From NCBI GenBank assembly GCA_028280205.1, contig JANQME010000064.1:1-9969 (forward strand): DNA of 9,969 nt. Direction: 5' to 3'. Under the pieces are notes generated by a model. That model was not told the DNA's origin, ran no database searches, and saw nothing but the letters and a program-made list of their open reading frames with translations. The translations under genes were made by a program, and so were the position numbers. The stretch comes from Longimicrobiales bacterium. Lineage in GTDB: Bacteria > Gemmatimonadota > Gemmatimonadetes > Longimicrobiales > Gaopeijiaceae. Shown here piece by piece: positions 1 to 6,915 of the stretch. Position 1 is the first letter of the stretch. Each line of letters starts with the position of its first letter.

Positions 1-360
1 GTCGTCACCGAGGAGCTCCTCACGGCCATGAACGCCAGCTCGGCGAAGGCCGCCCCCGACGTCGACGAGTTCGAGCTCGCGGGGGTGACGCGCGCCGCAT
101 TCGATCGTGTCGACGCGCCCTTCGTGGCGGAGGCCGCGGCCGTTCTCGAGTGCCGGGTCCGCCAGGAGGTCGAGCTCGACGCGCCCAACGCCTTCGTCGT
201 CGCCGAGGTCGTCGGGGTGAGGCTCGATCCGACGCTCCCCTTCGAGGGCGAGACGATGCTGGTGCGACCCGAGGCGCTACGCCTCGTCGGCCGGCTCGGC
301 GGGTCGGCGTACGTGGTGGCCTCGGAGGTCCGGCGCCTGCCCCGACCGGGCCAGGGGTGA
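1..360 (+). CDS. Flavin reductase-like domain protein, C-terminal part
   Basis: The reading frame is open from the first base (VVTEELLTAMNASSA...), so the gene begins upstream of the window and only its last 119 codons are seen. The pattern, with a helix 'TEELLTAMNASSAKAAPDVDEFELAG', then 'LECRVRQEVEL', then 'FVVAEVVGVRLD' and a final 'LRLVGRLGGSAYVV', matches the end of the DIM6/NTAB (flavin reductase-like, FMN-binding split-barrel) family. Members of this family bind FMN; many act as NAD(P)H:flavin reductases or have unknown substrates. The ATG at 28 is an internal methionine because homology-like sequence continues upstream of it. It lies on the same strand as the pil genes but is separated from them by a repeat-bearing gap, so it is probably not functionally linked. 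The exact substrate cannot be told from this fragment. Confidence 0.8.
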   Translation, partial: VVTEELLTAMNASSAKAAPDVDEFELAGVTRAAFDRVDAPFVAEAAAVLECRVRQEVELDAPNAFVVAEVVGVRLDPTLPFEGETMLVRPEALRLVGRLGGSAYVVASEVRRLPRPGQG

Positions 361-379
361 GCACTGTAACCTGCGGCTA

Positions 380-418
380 CTCGCAATCTGCGAGCATGGA
401 ATCCTTGCAGTTTGCGAG
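380..418. repeat. Two tandem imperfect inverted repeats before pilS
   Basis: CTCGCA-ATC-TGCGAG (380-394) is a perfect 6-base inverted repeat with a 3-base centre. CTTGCA-GTT-TGCGAG (404-418) is a second copy with one G-T wobble, and 12 of 15 positions match the first. The two copies start 24 bases apart. They fill most of the gap between the flavin reductase-like gene and the pilS-like gene. No run of T follows, so a terminator is unlikely. A paired operator for a dimeric regulator of the pilSR block is the simplest reading, but this is inference. Confidence 0.5.
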
Positions 419-432
419 GCGACGGGTCTACC

Positions 433-2160
433 GTGAATCGACCTGAAGTATCGTCCGACGCCGGCGGGCCGACCGTGGCCACCCCGAACCGACCGTTCCA
501 GCCAGCGGCGCCCGGCCTTCCCCGGGCGGATCTTCTGAGGTGGCTTTACACGGGGCGCCTCACGCTCGTCACCGGCATGTTCGTGGCGGCGCTGTACACG
601 TGGTTCAACGCTCAGCGCGCCGACCTGCTCGGCGTGATCGTCCTCTTCCTCGTCTCCTTCGCCGTTACCGCGTGGTCGTTCAGGTACACCCACGTCGACA
701 GGAACGAGGCGGGCACCAACTTCCTTTACGCCCAGGTGGTCTTCGACACGTTCGTCGTGACCGCCATCGTGCACCTGACCGGTGGGCCGATCAGCGGCTT
801 CGCGTCGGTCTACATCCTGGTCATCAGCGCGGGGGCGCTCCTCCTCCCGCTCGTGGGCGGTCTTCTGATCGGTGTCCTGGCGAGCATCCTCTACACGGCC
901 GATCTGGTGCTCGGCTTCCAGGAGCCGCTCACCGTGCTGGTGGGACTCCGGATCGTCCTCTTCACGGTGGTGGCGCTCGTCACGGCACTCATCGGCGACC
1001 GGCTGCGCCGTGCGGGCCAGGCTCTCGGGGCGGTGGCCTCCGAGCTCTATCAGCTCCGGCTGGACACCGACGACATTCTCGCCACCCTCTCGACCGGGGT
1101 CATCACGGTCGACGGAGACGGGCGTCTGGCGTACGCGAATCCGGCGGCGGAAGGTCTCCTGGGCGTCCGACTCCAGCACAAGCTCGGACGACCGGTCCTC
1201 GACGAGCTGGACTCGATCGCCCCGCTCCTCGGCTCGATGCTGCAGGAGGCGATCCACCGCCGGGCCTCCGTCTCGCGCGGTCGGGTGGTGCTCTCGGCTC
1301 CGGAGGGCGAATCACGGCTCGGGGTCAGCACCGCCGTGCTGGAGCGGGGCCAGGACGCGCTCCCCTCGGCGACCGCGCTCTTCCAGGACATCACGGATCT
1401 GGAGCGCCTCGACGAGCTCAAGGTCCGGGCCGAGCGCCTCCAGGCGGTCGCCACCCTCTCGGCCTCGCTCGCGCACGAGATCAAGAACCCGCTCGCCTCG
1501 ATCCGTTCTGCGGTGGAGCAGTTGAGCTCGAACCGGGTGTCTCCCGAGGACCGCGAAGTGCTGACTCGACTCATCCTGGCCGAGTCGGACCGCCTCTCGC
1601 GGCTCCTCTCCGAGTTCCTCGACTACTCGGCGCTGGGGATGGGTGACCGCGACGAGCTCGATATGCACTCGCTGGTGCGGGGGTGCCTGCTCGTGGCCAA
1701 GCAGCATCCGGACCTGAAGGACGTCGAGGTCCAGGCGGAGCTCGACGATGGCCCGATTCCGGTCGTGGGTGACGCCGACCTGCTGCACCGGGCCCTGTTC
1801 AATCTGGTGCTCAACGGCGCGCAGTCCGCGGGGCCGGGTGGGCGGGTACGGGTCACGCTCGAAGACGAGGCCGACCGCTTTCGCCCCCGGGGAACCGCGA
1901 TCGAGCGACCGGTGCGCCTCTCCGTGTCCGATTCAGGCCCCGGGATCTCCGAGGAGGTCCGAGCGCGGATCTTCGATCCGTTCTTCACGACGAAGGCCGG
2001 CGGCAGCGGCCTCGGGCTCGCCGTCGTCCACCGCGCCGTCGAGGCGCACTCGGGCGCCACCTTCGTTCAGAACGGCGCCGACGGGGGTGCCGAGTTCGTG
2101 ATCTTCCTGCCCGGCGCGCCGAGCGAAGCGGGCGTCCAGACGACGGGAGTGTCCGCGTGA
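433..2160 (+). CDS. pilS: PilS-type sensor histidine kinase
   Basis: This is a membrane sensor kinase that would autophosphorylate on histidine and pass the phosphate to the adjacent PilR-like regulator. With the GTG at 433 it has 575 residues. Residues about 37-192 contain roughly six hydrophobic segments with short loops, as in PilS. A short linker helix and a PAS-like domain follow (about 213-320, with 'GVITVDGDGRLAYANPAAEGLLG'). The H box is SLAHEIKNPL with phospho-acceptor His348. The ATPase domain has N box Asn457/Asn461, G1 'DSGPGI' at Asp500, F box 'FDPFFTTK' and G2 'GSGLGL' at 524. All catalytic motifs are intact. The start is uncertain: TTG 412 lies inside the upstream inverted repeat, and GTG 433 and GTG 475 are alternatives; none has a strong ribosome site. 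Its stop overlaps the next gene by GTGA, implying translational coupling. In Pseudomonas, PilS responds to membrane pilin level; a similar role is inferred. Confidence 0.9.
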   Translation: MNRPEVSSDAGGPTVATPNRPFQPAAPGLPRADLLRWLYTGRLTLVTGMFVAALYTWFNAQRADLLGVIVLFLVSFAVTAWSFRYTHVDRNEAGTNFLYAQVVFDTFVVTAIVHLTGGPISGFASVYILVISAGALLLPLVGGLLIGVLASILYTADLVLGFQEPLTVLVGLRIVLFTVVALVTALIGDRLRRAGQALGAVASELYQLRLDTDDILATLSTGVITVDGDGRLAYANPAAEGLLGVRLQHKLGRPVLDELDSIAPLLGSMLQEAIHRRASVSRGRVVLSAPEGESRLGVSTAVLERGQDALPSATALFQDITDLERLDELKVRAERLQAVATLSASLAHEIKNPLASIRSAVEQLSSNRVSPEDREVLTRLILAESDRLSRLLSEFLDYSALGMGDRDELDMHSLVRGCLLVAKQHPDLKDVEVQAELDDGPIPVVGDADLLHRALFNLVLNGAQSAGPGGRVRVTLEDEADRFRPRGTAIERPVRLSVSDSGPGISEEVRARIFDPFFTTKAGGSGLGLAVVHRAVEAHSGATFVQNGADGGAEFVIFLPGAPSEAGVQTTGVSA

Positions 2161-3503
2161 AAATCCTCCTGGTGGACGACGAGACGGCGATCCTCGACAC
2201 GCTTGCGATCCTCTTCCGGGGGCAGGGCTGGGACGTCGTCGTCGCGGACTCGGGTCCCAAGGCGCTCGCGGCGCTCGAGGACGAGAAGCCGGACATCGTG
2301 CTCACGGACATCCGCATGCCCGGCGCCACGGGTCTGGACGTCCTGGCCGAGGCTCGCGACATCGACGCCGAAGTTCCGGTGATCCTGATGACCGCACAGG
2401 CGTCCCTGCAGTCGGCCGTTCGCGCGGTCAACGAGGGCGCCTACTACTACCTCCAGAAGCCGTTCGCGAACGACGAGCTGCTCGCGATCTGCAAACGGGC
2501 CGCAGAAGCGCGCCAACTGAAGGCGGAGAACAAGCGGCTCAAGAAGGAGATCCGCAGCCGGGCCGCTCACCGGAAGGACCGTCCCACGGGAAGCGCGCCG
2601 CGCTTCCTGGAAGTGCTGGCACTCGCCGAGACGGTCGCCGGCACCGACTCGACCGTCCTGATCTCCGGTGAGAGCGGGACGGGGAAGGAGGTTCTGGCTC
2701 GCTACATCCACTCACTCTCGCAACGCTCGGAAGGTCCGTTCCTCTCCATCAACTGCGGCGCCCTGCCCGAGAGCCTCCTCGAGAGCGAGCTGTTCGGACA
2801 CGTGAAGGGCTCGTTCACCGGCGCCGTGAAAGACAAGGACGGGCTGCTCGTCGCGGCCGGGGGCGGCACCTTCTTCCTCGACGAGATCGGGGAGATGAGC
2901 CCGGCGATCCAGGTGAAGCTCCTGCGGGCCATCCAGGAGCGCGAGGTGATCCCGGTGGGTGCGACCAAGGCGGTGCCCGTGGACGCGCGCATCGTGGCTG
3001 CGACGAACCGGGACCTGGAGGAGGAGATCACCCGCGGGAGCTTCCGCAGCGACCTGTACTACCGACTCAACGTCATCCAGCTCCATCTCCCCCCGCTGCG
3101 CGAACGACGGGAGGACATCCCGCTGCTGGCCGAGCGCTTCCTCGGATCCGGGAACGGCGAGCGGTACACGCTGGCGGAGGAGACGCTCGAGGCGCTGATC
3201 GAGTACGACTGGCCAGGGAACGTGCGCGAGCTCCAGAACGCCCTGGAGCGGGCCGTGGTGGTGTCCGGTGGATCCGTGATCCGACCGGACGCGCTGCCCG
3301 AGCGTGTGCTCGAGGCGCCTCCGCCCAGGCTCGGGGCGAGCGATCTCCCGTCGAATCCGACGATGGAGGTCGTCGAGCGCGCCTACATACTCTGGGTGCT
3401 CGACGCGGAGGGTGGGAACAAGACCCGCGCCGCCGAGGTGCTCGGCATCGATCCCTCCACCCTTTACCGGAAGCTCAACCGCTACGGAATCGAGGAATCA
3501 TGA
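2157..3503 (+). CDS. pilR: PilR-type sigma-54-dependent response regulator
   Basis: This NtrC-family transcription activator has 448 residues. Residues 1-120 are a receiver with acidic pocket Asp7/Asp8, phospho-acceptor Asp51, Thr79 and Lys101. Residues about 145-380 form the AAA+ sigma-54 interaction domain, with Walker A GESGTGKE (171-178), the sigma-54 contact loop at 218-223, Walker B 'FFLDE' with Asp242/Glu243, and the late motif 'YDWPGNVRELQN'. The C-terminus is a Fis-type helix-turn-helix ('GNKTRAAEVLGIDPSTLYRK'). The contact loop reads GSFTGA instead of the usual GAFTGA. It is coupled to the kinase upstream (GTGA overlap) and the glycosyltransferase downstream (ATGA overlap). Its likely target is the sigma-54-type promoter before pilin 1 at 6392-6406. 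The PilR name rests on the partner kinase having a PilS-like membrane domain and on the nearby pilins; family membership is very secure. Confidence 0.92.
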   Translation: MKILLVDDETAILDTLAILFRGQGWDVVVADSGPKALAALEDEKPDIVLTDIRMPGATGLDVLAEARDIDAEVPVILMTAQASLQSAVRAVNEGAYYYLQKPFANDELLAICKRAAEARQLKAENKRLKKEIRSRAAHRKDRPTGSAPRFLEVLALAETVAGTDSTVLISGESGTGKEVLARYIHSLSQRSEGPFLSINCGALPESLLESELFGHVKGSFTGAVKDKDGLLVAAGGGTFFLDEIGEMSPAIQVKLLRAIQEREVIPVGATKAVPVDARIVAATNRDLEEEITRGSFRSDLYYRLNVIQLHLPPLRERREDIPLLAERFLGSGNGERYTLAEETLEALIEYDWPGNVRELQNALERAVVVSGGSVIRPDALPERVLEAPPPRLGASDLPSNPTMEVVERAYILWVLDAEGGNKTRAAEVLGIDPSTLYRKLNRYGIEES

Positions 3504-4336
3504 ACAAGGGACTCCGCCGTGAGGACCTCGGCGCATCCGTCGAGGAGCTGGGCTGGGATCGCGTCCGACTCTCCGTCGTCGTGCCAGTCTACAACGAGGT
3601 GCGGACCGTCGAGGCGCTTCTGCGCAAGGTGCGTACGGTCCCGCTCTGGCTGGAGGTCATCGCCGTCGACGACGGCTCGACGGACGGCACGCGGGAGCTC
3701 CTGCCCAAGCTCGAGGGGACGCTGATCGATCGGCTCGTGATGCACGAGCGGAACCGGGGCAAGGGTGCTGCGCTGCGTACCGGCTTCCAGCACGCCACCG
3801 GAGACGTGGTGATCGTGCAGGACGCGGACATGGAGTACAACCCGCGCGAGTTCCCGATGCTGCTCCAGCCGATCCTCGCGGGGAAGGCCGACGCCGTGTA
3901 CGGCTCCCGCTTCCTCGGCGGCCCGCACCGCGTGCTCTTCTTCTGGCACTCGGTGGGCAACCGCTTCCTGACGCTCCTGTCGAACATGTTCACGGACGTG
4001 AACCTCACCGACATGGAGACGTGCTACAAGATGATCCGCACCGAGCTGCTTCACACACTCCCGCTCTCGGCGGACCGTTTCGGGATCGAGCCGGAGATCA
4101 CCGCCCGGCTCGCCCAGGCGCGCGCGCGGATCTACGAGCTTCCCATCAGCTACGACGGGCGCTCGTACGCGGAGGGAAAGAAGATCGGCTGGAAGGACGG
4201 CTTCTCGGCCCTCTGGTGCATCTTCCGCTACAACGTCTTCGGGCCGAAGGCGGCGCCATGGACGCCGCCCGAGGTGCCGTTGTGGGACACCCCGGAACGC
4301 CTCTCATCGATCTCGGTCGGCCGGACCGGCGAGTGA
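3500..4336 (+). CDS. DPM1-like family 2 glycosyltransferase (polyprenyl-phosphate sugar synthase)
   Basis: This 278-residue protein has a GT-A fold of the GT2 family. It shows 'LSVVVPVYNE' near residue 25, the nucleotide-binding 'AVDDGSTDGT' (Asp57/Asp58), 'NRGKGAALRTGF', and the metal-binding 'QDADMEYNP' (Asp108/Asp110). Further conserved blocks are 'YGSRFLGG', 'TDMETCYK', 'RFGIEPEITA' and 'GKKIGWKDG'. These blocks are typical of bacterial relatives of dolichyl-phosphate mannose/glucose synthases. No membrane segment is visible, so it should act at the cytoplasmic face and load a hexose from a nucleotide sugar onto a polyprenyl phosphate; the sugar cannot be read from sequence. It starts at an ATG overlapping the pilR stop and ends in a GTGA overlap with the next gene. 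That gene encodes a GT-C enzyme of the kind that uses such lipid-linked sugars, so the two are probably consecutive steps. Confidence 0.9.
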   Translation: MNKGLRREDLGASVEELGWDRVRLSVVVPVYNEVRTVEALLRKVRTVPLWLEVIAVDDGSTDGTRELLPKLEGTLIDRLVMHERNRGKGAALRTGFQHATGDVVIVQDADMEYNPREFPMLLQPILAGKADAVYGSRFLGGPHRVLFFWHSVGNRFLTLLSNMFTDVNLTDMETCYKMIRTELLHTLPLSADRFGIEPEITARLAQARARIYELPISYDGRSYAEGKKIGWKDGFSALWCIFRYNVFGPKAAPWTPPEVPLWDTPERLSSISVGRTGE

Positions 4337-6249
4337 GCCTTCTCGGTTCGCCCCTCCGGGACCGGAGGAGCGCGTACCTGATCGTCGGCGTCGTCGCGGC
4401 GCTGGTCTACCTGAACTCCTTGGGGAATCTGTTCGCGTACGACGACATCCACATCATCGAGACGCACGAGGCGATCCAGTCCGTGGAGACGTTGTCGGGT
4501 GCGCTCGTTGCGCCCTACTGGCCCACGGCGTACGGGCGGGAGCTCGGGCTGTGGCGGCCGGTGACGACGGCGCTCTTCGGTGTTCAGCACATCGTCAGCG
4601 GCGGCTCCCCGCTCTTCTTCCACGCCGCGAACGTCATCGCCCACGTCGGCGCGACGTTGCTCGCGCTCATGCTCTTCCTCGAGCTGCTCTCCGTGCCGGC
4701 GGCGTTCGCCGGCGCGCTCGTCTTCGCGGTACACCCGGTGCACGCCGAGGCGGTGGCGAACGTGGTCGGCCTCTCGGAGATCATCTCGACCAGTGCTCTG
4801 GTCGGGGCGTGCCTCGTGCACCTCCGCTCCGGCGATCGATCCGGTTGGCGGGATGCGTTCCTCATCGGCTTCTTGTACGCACTGGGATTCGGCGCGAAGG
4901 AGTCGGGTGTGACGCTCCCGGGCCTCATCTTTCTCCTCGATGCCGCGCGGGGCCGATTGGGCTTCCGCGAGCTCCCGGACTACATGCGTCGCCGGTGGCC
5001 GGTCTACGCCGGCATGCTGATCGTGGCCGTGGCTCTCCTGGCCGGACGCTTCTCCGTCCTGGGCAGCGTGGCGCACCCCTTCGCGCCTCTGGGCGCGGAC
5101 ATGCTCAACGAGATCCCCCGGATCTGGACGCTGGGCGAGATCTGGCTGCACTACATACGCCTGTGGGTGTTCCCGCTCGACCTGTCCTCGGACTACTCCC
5201 CCGACGTGATCCGGATCTGGACGTCGTGGGGCCTCGAGAACACGCTCGGCGTCGTGATGATGCTCCTCTTCCTGGTCATCTGCCTGCTCTCCTGGCGACG
5301 ACCCGAGGTGGCGAAGGGGCGGGACACCGGGCGGATGGCCGCGTTCGGTGCGCTCTGGTTTCTGATCTCGATCTCGCCGACCTCCAACACGGTCTTCCTC
5401 TCGGGCGTGCTCCTCGCCGAGCGGACGCTCTACCTCCCGTCCGTCGGGCTGGCCGCCGCGAGCGGCTGGCTGGTCGTCCGCATGGCGCGCGATCGAAAAC
5501 GCCTCGCCTGGGCCGGACTGGCCGCGTTCGTGCTGTTCGGAAGCGTGCGCACGTGGACGAGGAATCCGAGCTGGCACGACACCGGGACGGTCTTGACCAC
5601 GCTGATGCGGGACTATCCGCAGGCCGGCCGGTCGCAGTGGGCGCTGGCCGACCAGTTCATGAGAGCCGGGCAGCACGAGCAGGGCCTCATCTCGTACCGT
5701 GCCTCGGTCTCACTTCTGAACACGTCGTATCAATTGGTTACCGAGATCGCCCGGGCGCTCATCGACTACGGGTACTACCGGGGTGCAGAGGGGCTCCTCG
5801 GTCTCGCGATCGCGGACTTCCCCGAGTTCATCGCGGCGCCCCGCCTCATGAGCGCGAGTCGGGCGGAGCAGGGGGATGCCGAAGGCACGGAAGTGTGGGC
5901 CCGCCGGGCGCTCGAGGTGCAGGAGGGGCGTCAGACCGACGCGGCGCGCCACCATCTGCTCGCCTGGGCCCTGGCGGCGCAGGGCGAGTTCGCGGAGGCG
6001 GAGCGGCAGCGCGCGCTCGGAGAGGAGATCGCGTACCCCAACTTCTGGCAAGGCTTCATGTACGACGCCTACGTCCGCTGGGAAGCCGGGGACACTGCCG
6101 CGGCGTACGCGTCGATCGACACGGCCTGGGCCGCCGTGCAGACGGAATCCGGCCGGGAGGCCATTGATTCGGTCAGAGTGGCCGAATTCGGTCTCGAAAC
6201 GCTTCGGCTCCCCGTGGGACCCGACGAAGTAGCCGTTCCCGAGCGCTGA
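4333..6249 (+). CDS. TMTC-like GT-C glycosyltransferase with C-terminal TPR-like region
   Basis: This is a multi-pass membrane protein of 638 residues starting at GTG 4333, overlapping the previous stop by GTGA; open frame further upstream is only high-GC shadow. The first half has about ten hydrophobic segments and the hallmark blocks of TMTC/DUF1736-type proteins: 'YLNSLGNLFAYDD' (Asp37/Asp38 in the first outer loop), 'LWRPVTTALF' (73-82), 'FFHAANVIAHVGATLLAL', 'FAVHPVHAEAVANVVG' (131-146) and 'KESGVTLP' (189-196). From about residue 425 to 620 it is soluble and alpha-helical with degenerate TPR-like repeats ('AEGLLGLAIADFPEF', 'AEAERQRALGEE'). Animal TMTC proteins are O-mannosyltransferases using dolichyl-phosphate mannose, so a lipid-linked sugar transferase acting on exported protein is the best call. 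Its neighbours are a DPM1-like donor synthase and two pilins, which makes pilin or another pilus component a candidate acceptor (inference). The TPR part may bind the substrate. Confidence 0.85.
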   Translation: MSLLGSPLRDRRSAYLIVGVVAALVYLNSLGNLFAYDDIHIIETHEAIQSVETLSGALVAPYWPTAYGRELGLWRPVTTALFGVQHIVSGGSPLFFHAANVIAHVGATLLALMLFLELLSVPAAFAGALVFAVHPVHAEAVANVVGLSEIISTSALVGACLVHLRSGDRSGWRDAFLIGFLYALGFGAKESGVTLPGLIFLLDAARGRLGFRELPDYMRRRWPVYAGMLIVAVALLAGRFSVLGSVAHPFAPLGADMLNEIPRIWTLGEIWLHYIRLWVFPLDLSSDYSPDVIRIWTSWGLENTLGVVMMLLFLVICLLSWRRPEVAKGRDTGRMAAFGALWFLISISPTSNTVFLSGVLLAERTLYLPSVGLAAASGWLVVRMARDRKRLAWAGLAAFVLFGSVRTWTRNPSWHDTGTVLTTLMRDYPQAGRSQWALADQFMRAGQHEQGLISYRASVSLLNTSYQLVTEIARALIDYGYYRGAEGLLGLAIADFPEFIAAPRLMSASRAEQGDAEGTEVWARRALEVQEGRQTDAARHHLLAWALAAQGEFAEAERQRALGEEIAYPNFWQGFMYDAYVRWEAGDTAAAYASIDTAWAAVQTESGREAIDSVRVAEFGLETLRLPVGPDEVAVPER

Positions 6250-6305
6250 GACGGCTGGTTCCGGTGTCTTGCAAGGTGCCGGAAAGTTGCGAAATCCCAC
6301 GGTCC

Positions 6306-6324
6306 GGGGCCCGTATCGGGCCCT
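6306..6324 (+). terminator. GC-rich hairpin after the glycosyltransferase block
   Basis: GGGCCCG (6307-6313), loop TAT and CGGGCCC (6317-6323) form a perfect 7-base-pair stem, extendable by one G-T pair. It lies 57 bases after the stop of the TMTC-like gene and well before the pilin promoter. There is no following T run, so intrinsic termination would be weak; it may instead protect the 3' end of the transcript or reduce read-through. The rest of the gap 6250-6456 holds a CTTGCAAG palindrome (6268-6275), an AT-rich island, the promoter candidate and the ribosome site. Confidence 0.4.
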
Positions 6325-6348
6325 CCGACGGCGAGTGGATCGATGCTG

Positions 6349-6367
6349 TAAGTATATGAAAAGTATA
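6349..6367. promoter_or_regulatory. AT-rich island with direct repeat, candidate activator site
   Basis: AAGTATA occurs at 6350-6356 and again at 6361-6367, 11 bases apart, which places both copies on the same face of the helix. They sit in an AT-rich island (about 6347-6374) that stands out in this GC-rich window. The predicted transcription start is near 6418, so the copies lie at roughly -68 and -57. That is close to where an enhancer-binding activator or a DNA-bending protein would act on a sigma-54 promoter. Binding by the PilR-like protein is inference. Confidence 0.35.
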
Positions 6368-6391
6368 GTTTTATGGCTGTGTGGCACGCTT

Positions 6392-6406
6392 TGGTCCCCG
6401 GATTGC
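6392..6406 (+). promoter_or_regulatory. Sigma-54-type promoter before pilin 1
   Basis: TGG (6392-6394), eight intervening bases, then TTGC (6403-6406) gives the GG-N10-GC spacing that defines -24/-12 promoters. The -12 element TTGC is perfect. In the -24 element only TGG and one further base match the TGGCACG consensus. The expected start near 6418 gives a leader of about 39 bases with a good ribosome site before the pilin ATG. A sigma-54 promoter here is expected biologically because a PilR-type activator gene lies in the same cluster and PilR classically activates pilin genes. Confidence 0.55.
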
Positions 6407-6445
6407 CCTAACCGTGGCACGAGCATCACCGTTTCATCCACACCT

Positions 6446-6449
6446 GGAG
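6446..6449 (+). promoter_or_regulatory. Ribosome binding site of pilin 1
   Basis: GGAG within TGGAGT ends 7 bases before the ATG at 6457. This is one of the two clearest Shine-Dalgarno sites in the window and fits a highly translated pilin. Confidence 0.7.
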
Positions 6450-6456
6450 TCATCCG

Positions 6457-6858
6457 ATGCGGGACAACAAGAAGGGTTTCACCCTGATCGAGCTCCTCAT
6501 CGTGGTCGTGATCATCGGAATCCTGGCGGCCATCGCCATTCCGAAGTTCTCCGCCACGCGTGAGAAGGCCTACTACGCGGCCATGAAGTCCGACCTCAAG
6601 AACCTGGCTTCGCAGCAGGAGATCTACTACTCTGACGCGTACGCCTACACGTCGTCGGCCAGCGACCTTGCGTTCACGAACTCCGACGGCGTCATCGTCG
6701 GCATGTCGAACGTCACGTCGTCGGGCTGGGCCGCCACGGCGTACCACCAGGCACTCGGCACCGGCGAGGGCTGCTCGATGTTCTACGGCGCTGCCAGCTC
6801 GGTGACGATCGGCGGTGCGGGCCCGACGCAGCCGGGCGAGGTCTTCTGCTCGAACTGA
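6457..6858 (+). CDS. pilA: Type IV major pilin-like prepilin 1
   Basis: This 133-residue prepilin has a 7-residue charged leader MRDNKKG. The expected prepilin peptidase cut is between Gly7 and Phe8, followed by the FTLIE motif with the essential mature Glu5 (Glu12 of the precursor). The hydrophobic helix 8-30 anchors it in the membrane and later packs the pilus core. A conserved amphipathic stretch 'IPKFSATREKA' and a small C-terminal globular domain follow. Cys106 and Cys131 probably form the disulfide of the D-region. The head is rich in Ser and Thr ('YTSSASDLAFT', 'NVTSSGWAATAY'). It has its own sigma-54-type promoter and strong ribosome site, and it lies directly after a kinase/activator pair and two glycosyltransferases. 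Small size and separate promoter favour a major pilin over a minor pseudopilin, but a secretion pseudopilin cannot be excluded. Confidence 0.92.
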   Translation: MRDNKKGFTLIELLIVVVIIGILAAIAIPKFSATREKAYYAAMKSDLKNLASQQEIYYSDAYAYTSSASDLAFTNSDGVIVGMSNVTSSGWAATAYHQALGTGEGCSMFYGAASSVTIGGAGPTQPGEVFCSN

Positions 6859-6869
6859 CCTTCGGGTCA
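6856..6869 (+). other. UUCG tetraloop hairpin at the end of pilin 1
   Basis: TGACC-TTCG-GGTCA forms a 5-base-pair stem closed by a C(UUCG)G tetraloop, an unusually stable RNA turn. Its first three bases are the pilin 1 stop codon. A role in 3' end stability or processing of an abundant pilin mRNA is plausible. Confidence 0.45.
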
Positions 6870-6880
6870 CCTTGCAGACT

Positions 6881-6898
6881 CCCGCACCGCCATGCGGG
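6881..6898 (+). other. Hairpin between the pilin genes
   Basis: CCCGCA (6881-6886) and TGCGGG (6893-6898) form a 6-base-pair stem with a 6-base loop. It is the second of three stem-loops in the spacer between the two pilin genes. No T run follows. Confidence 0.35.
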
Positions 6899-6915
6899 TG
6901 TGACATGAAGCGCGA

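Noticed and set aside
397..408. Sigma-54 promoter before pilS (TGG...TTGC)
   Set aside because: Only 7 bases lie between GG and GC, where 10 are required.
4021..4332. Long in-frame upstream extension of the TMTC-like gene
   Set aside because: It overlaps the glycosyltransferase gene by over 300 bases, its translation is Arg/Ala/Pro-rich shadow sequence, and the GTG at 4333 with a GTGA overlap matches the coupling used throughout the cluster.
6382..6396. TGGCACG at 6382 as the -24 element of the pilin promoter
   Set aside because: The bases at the -12 distance are GGTC instead of TTGC; the candidate at 6392-6406 has the right spacing and is preferred.
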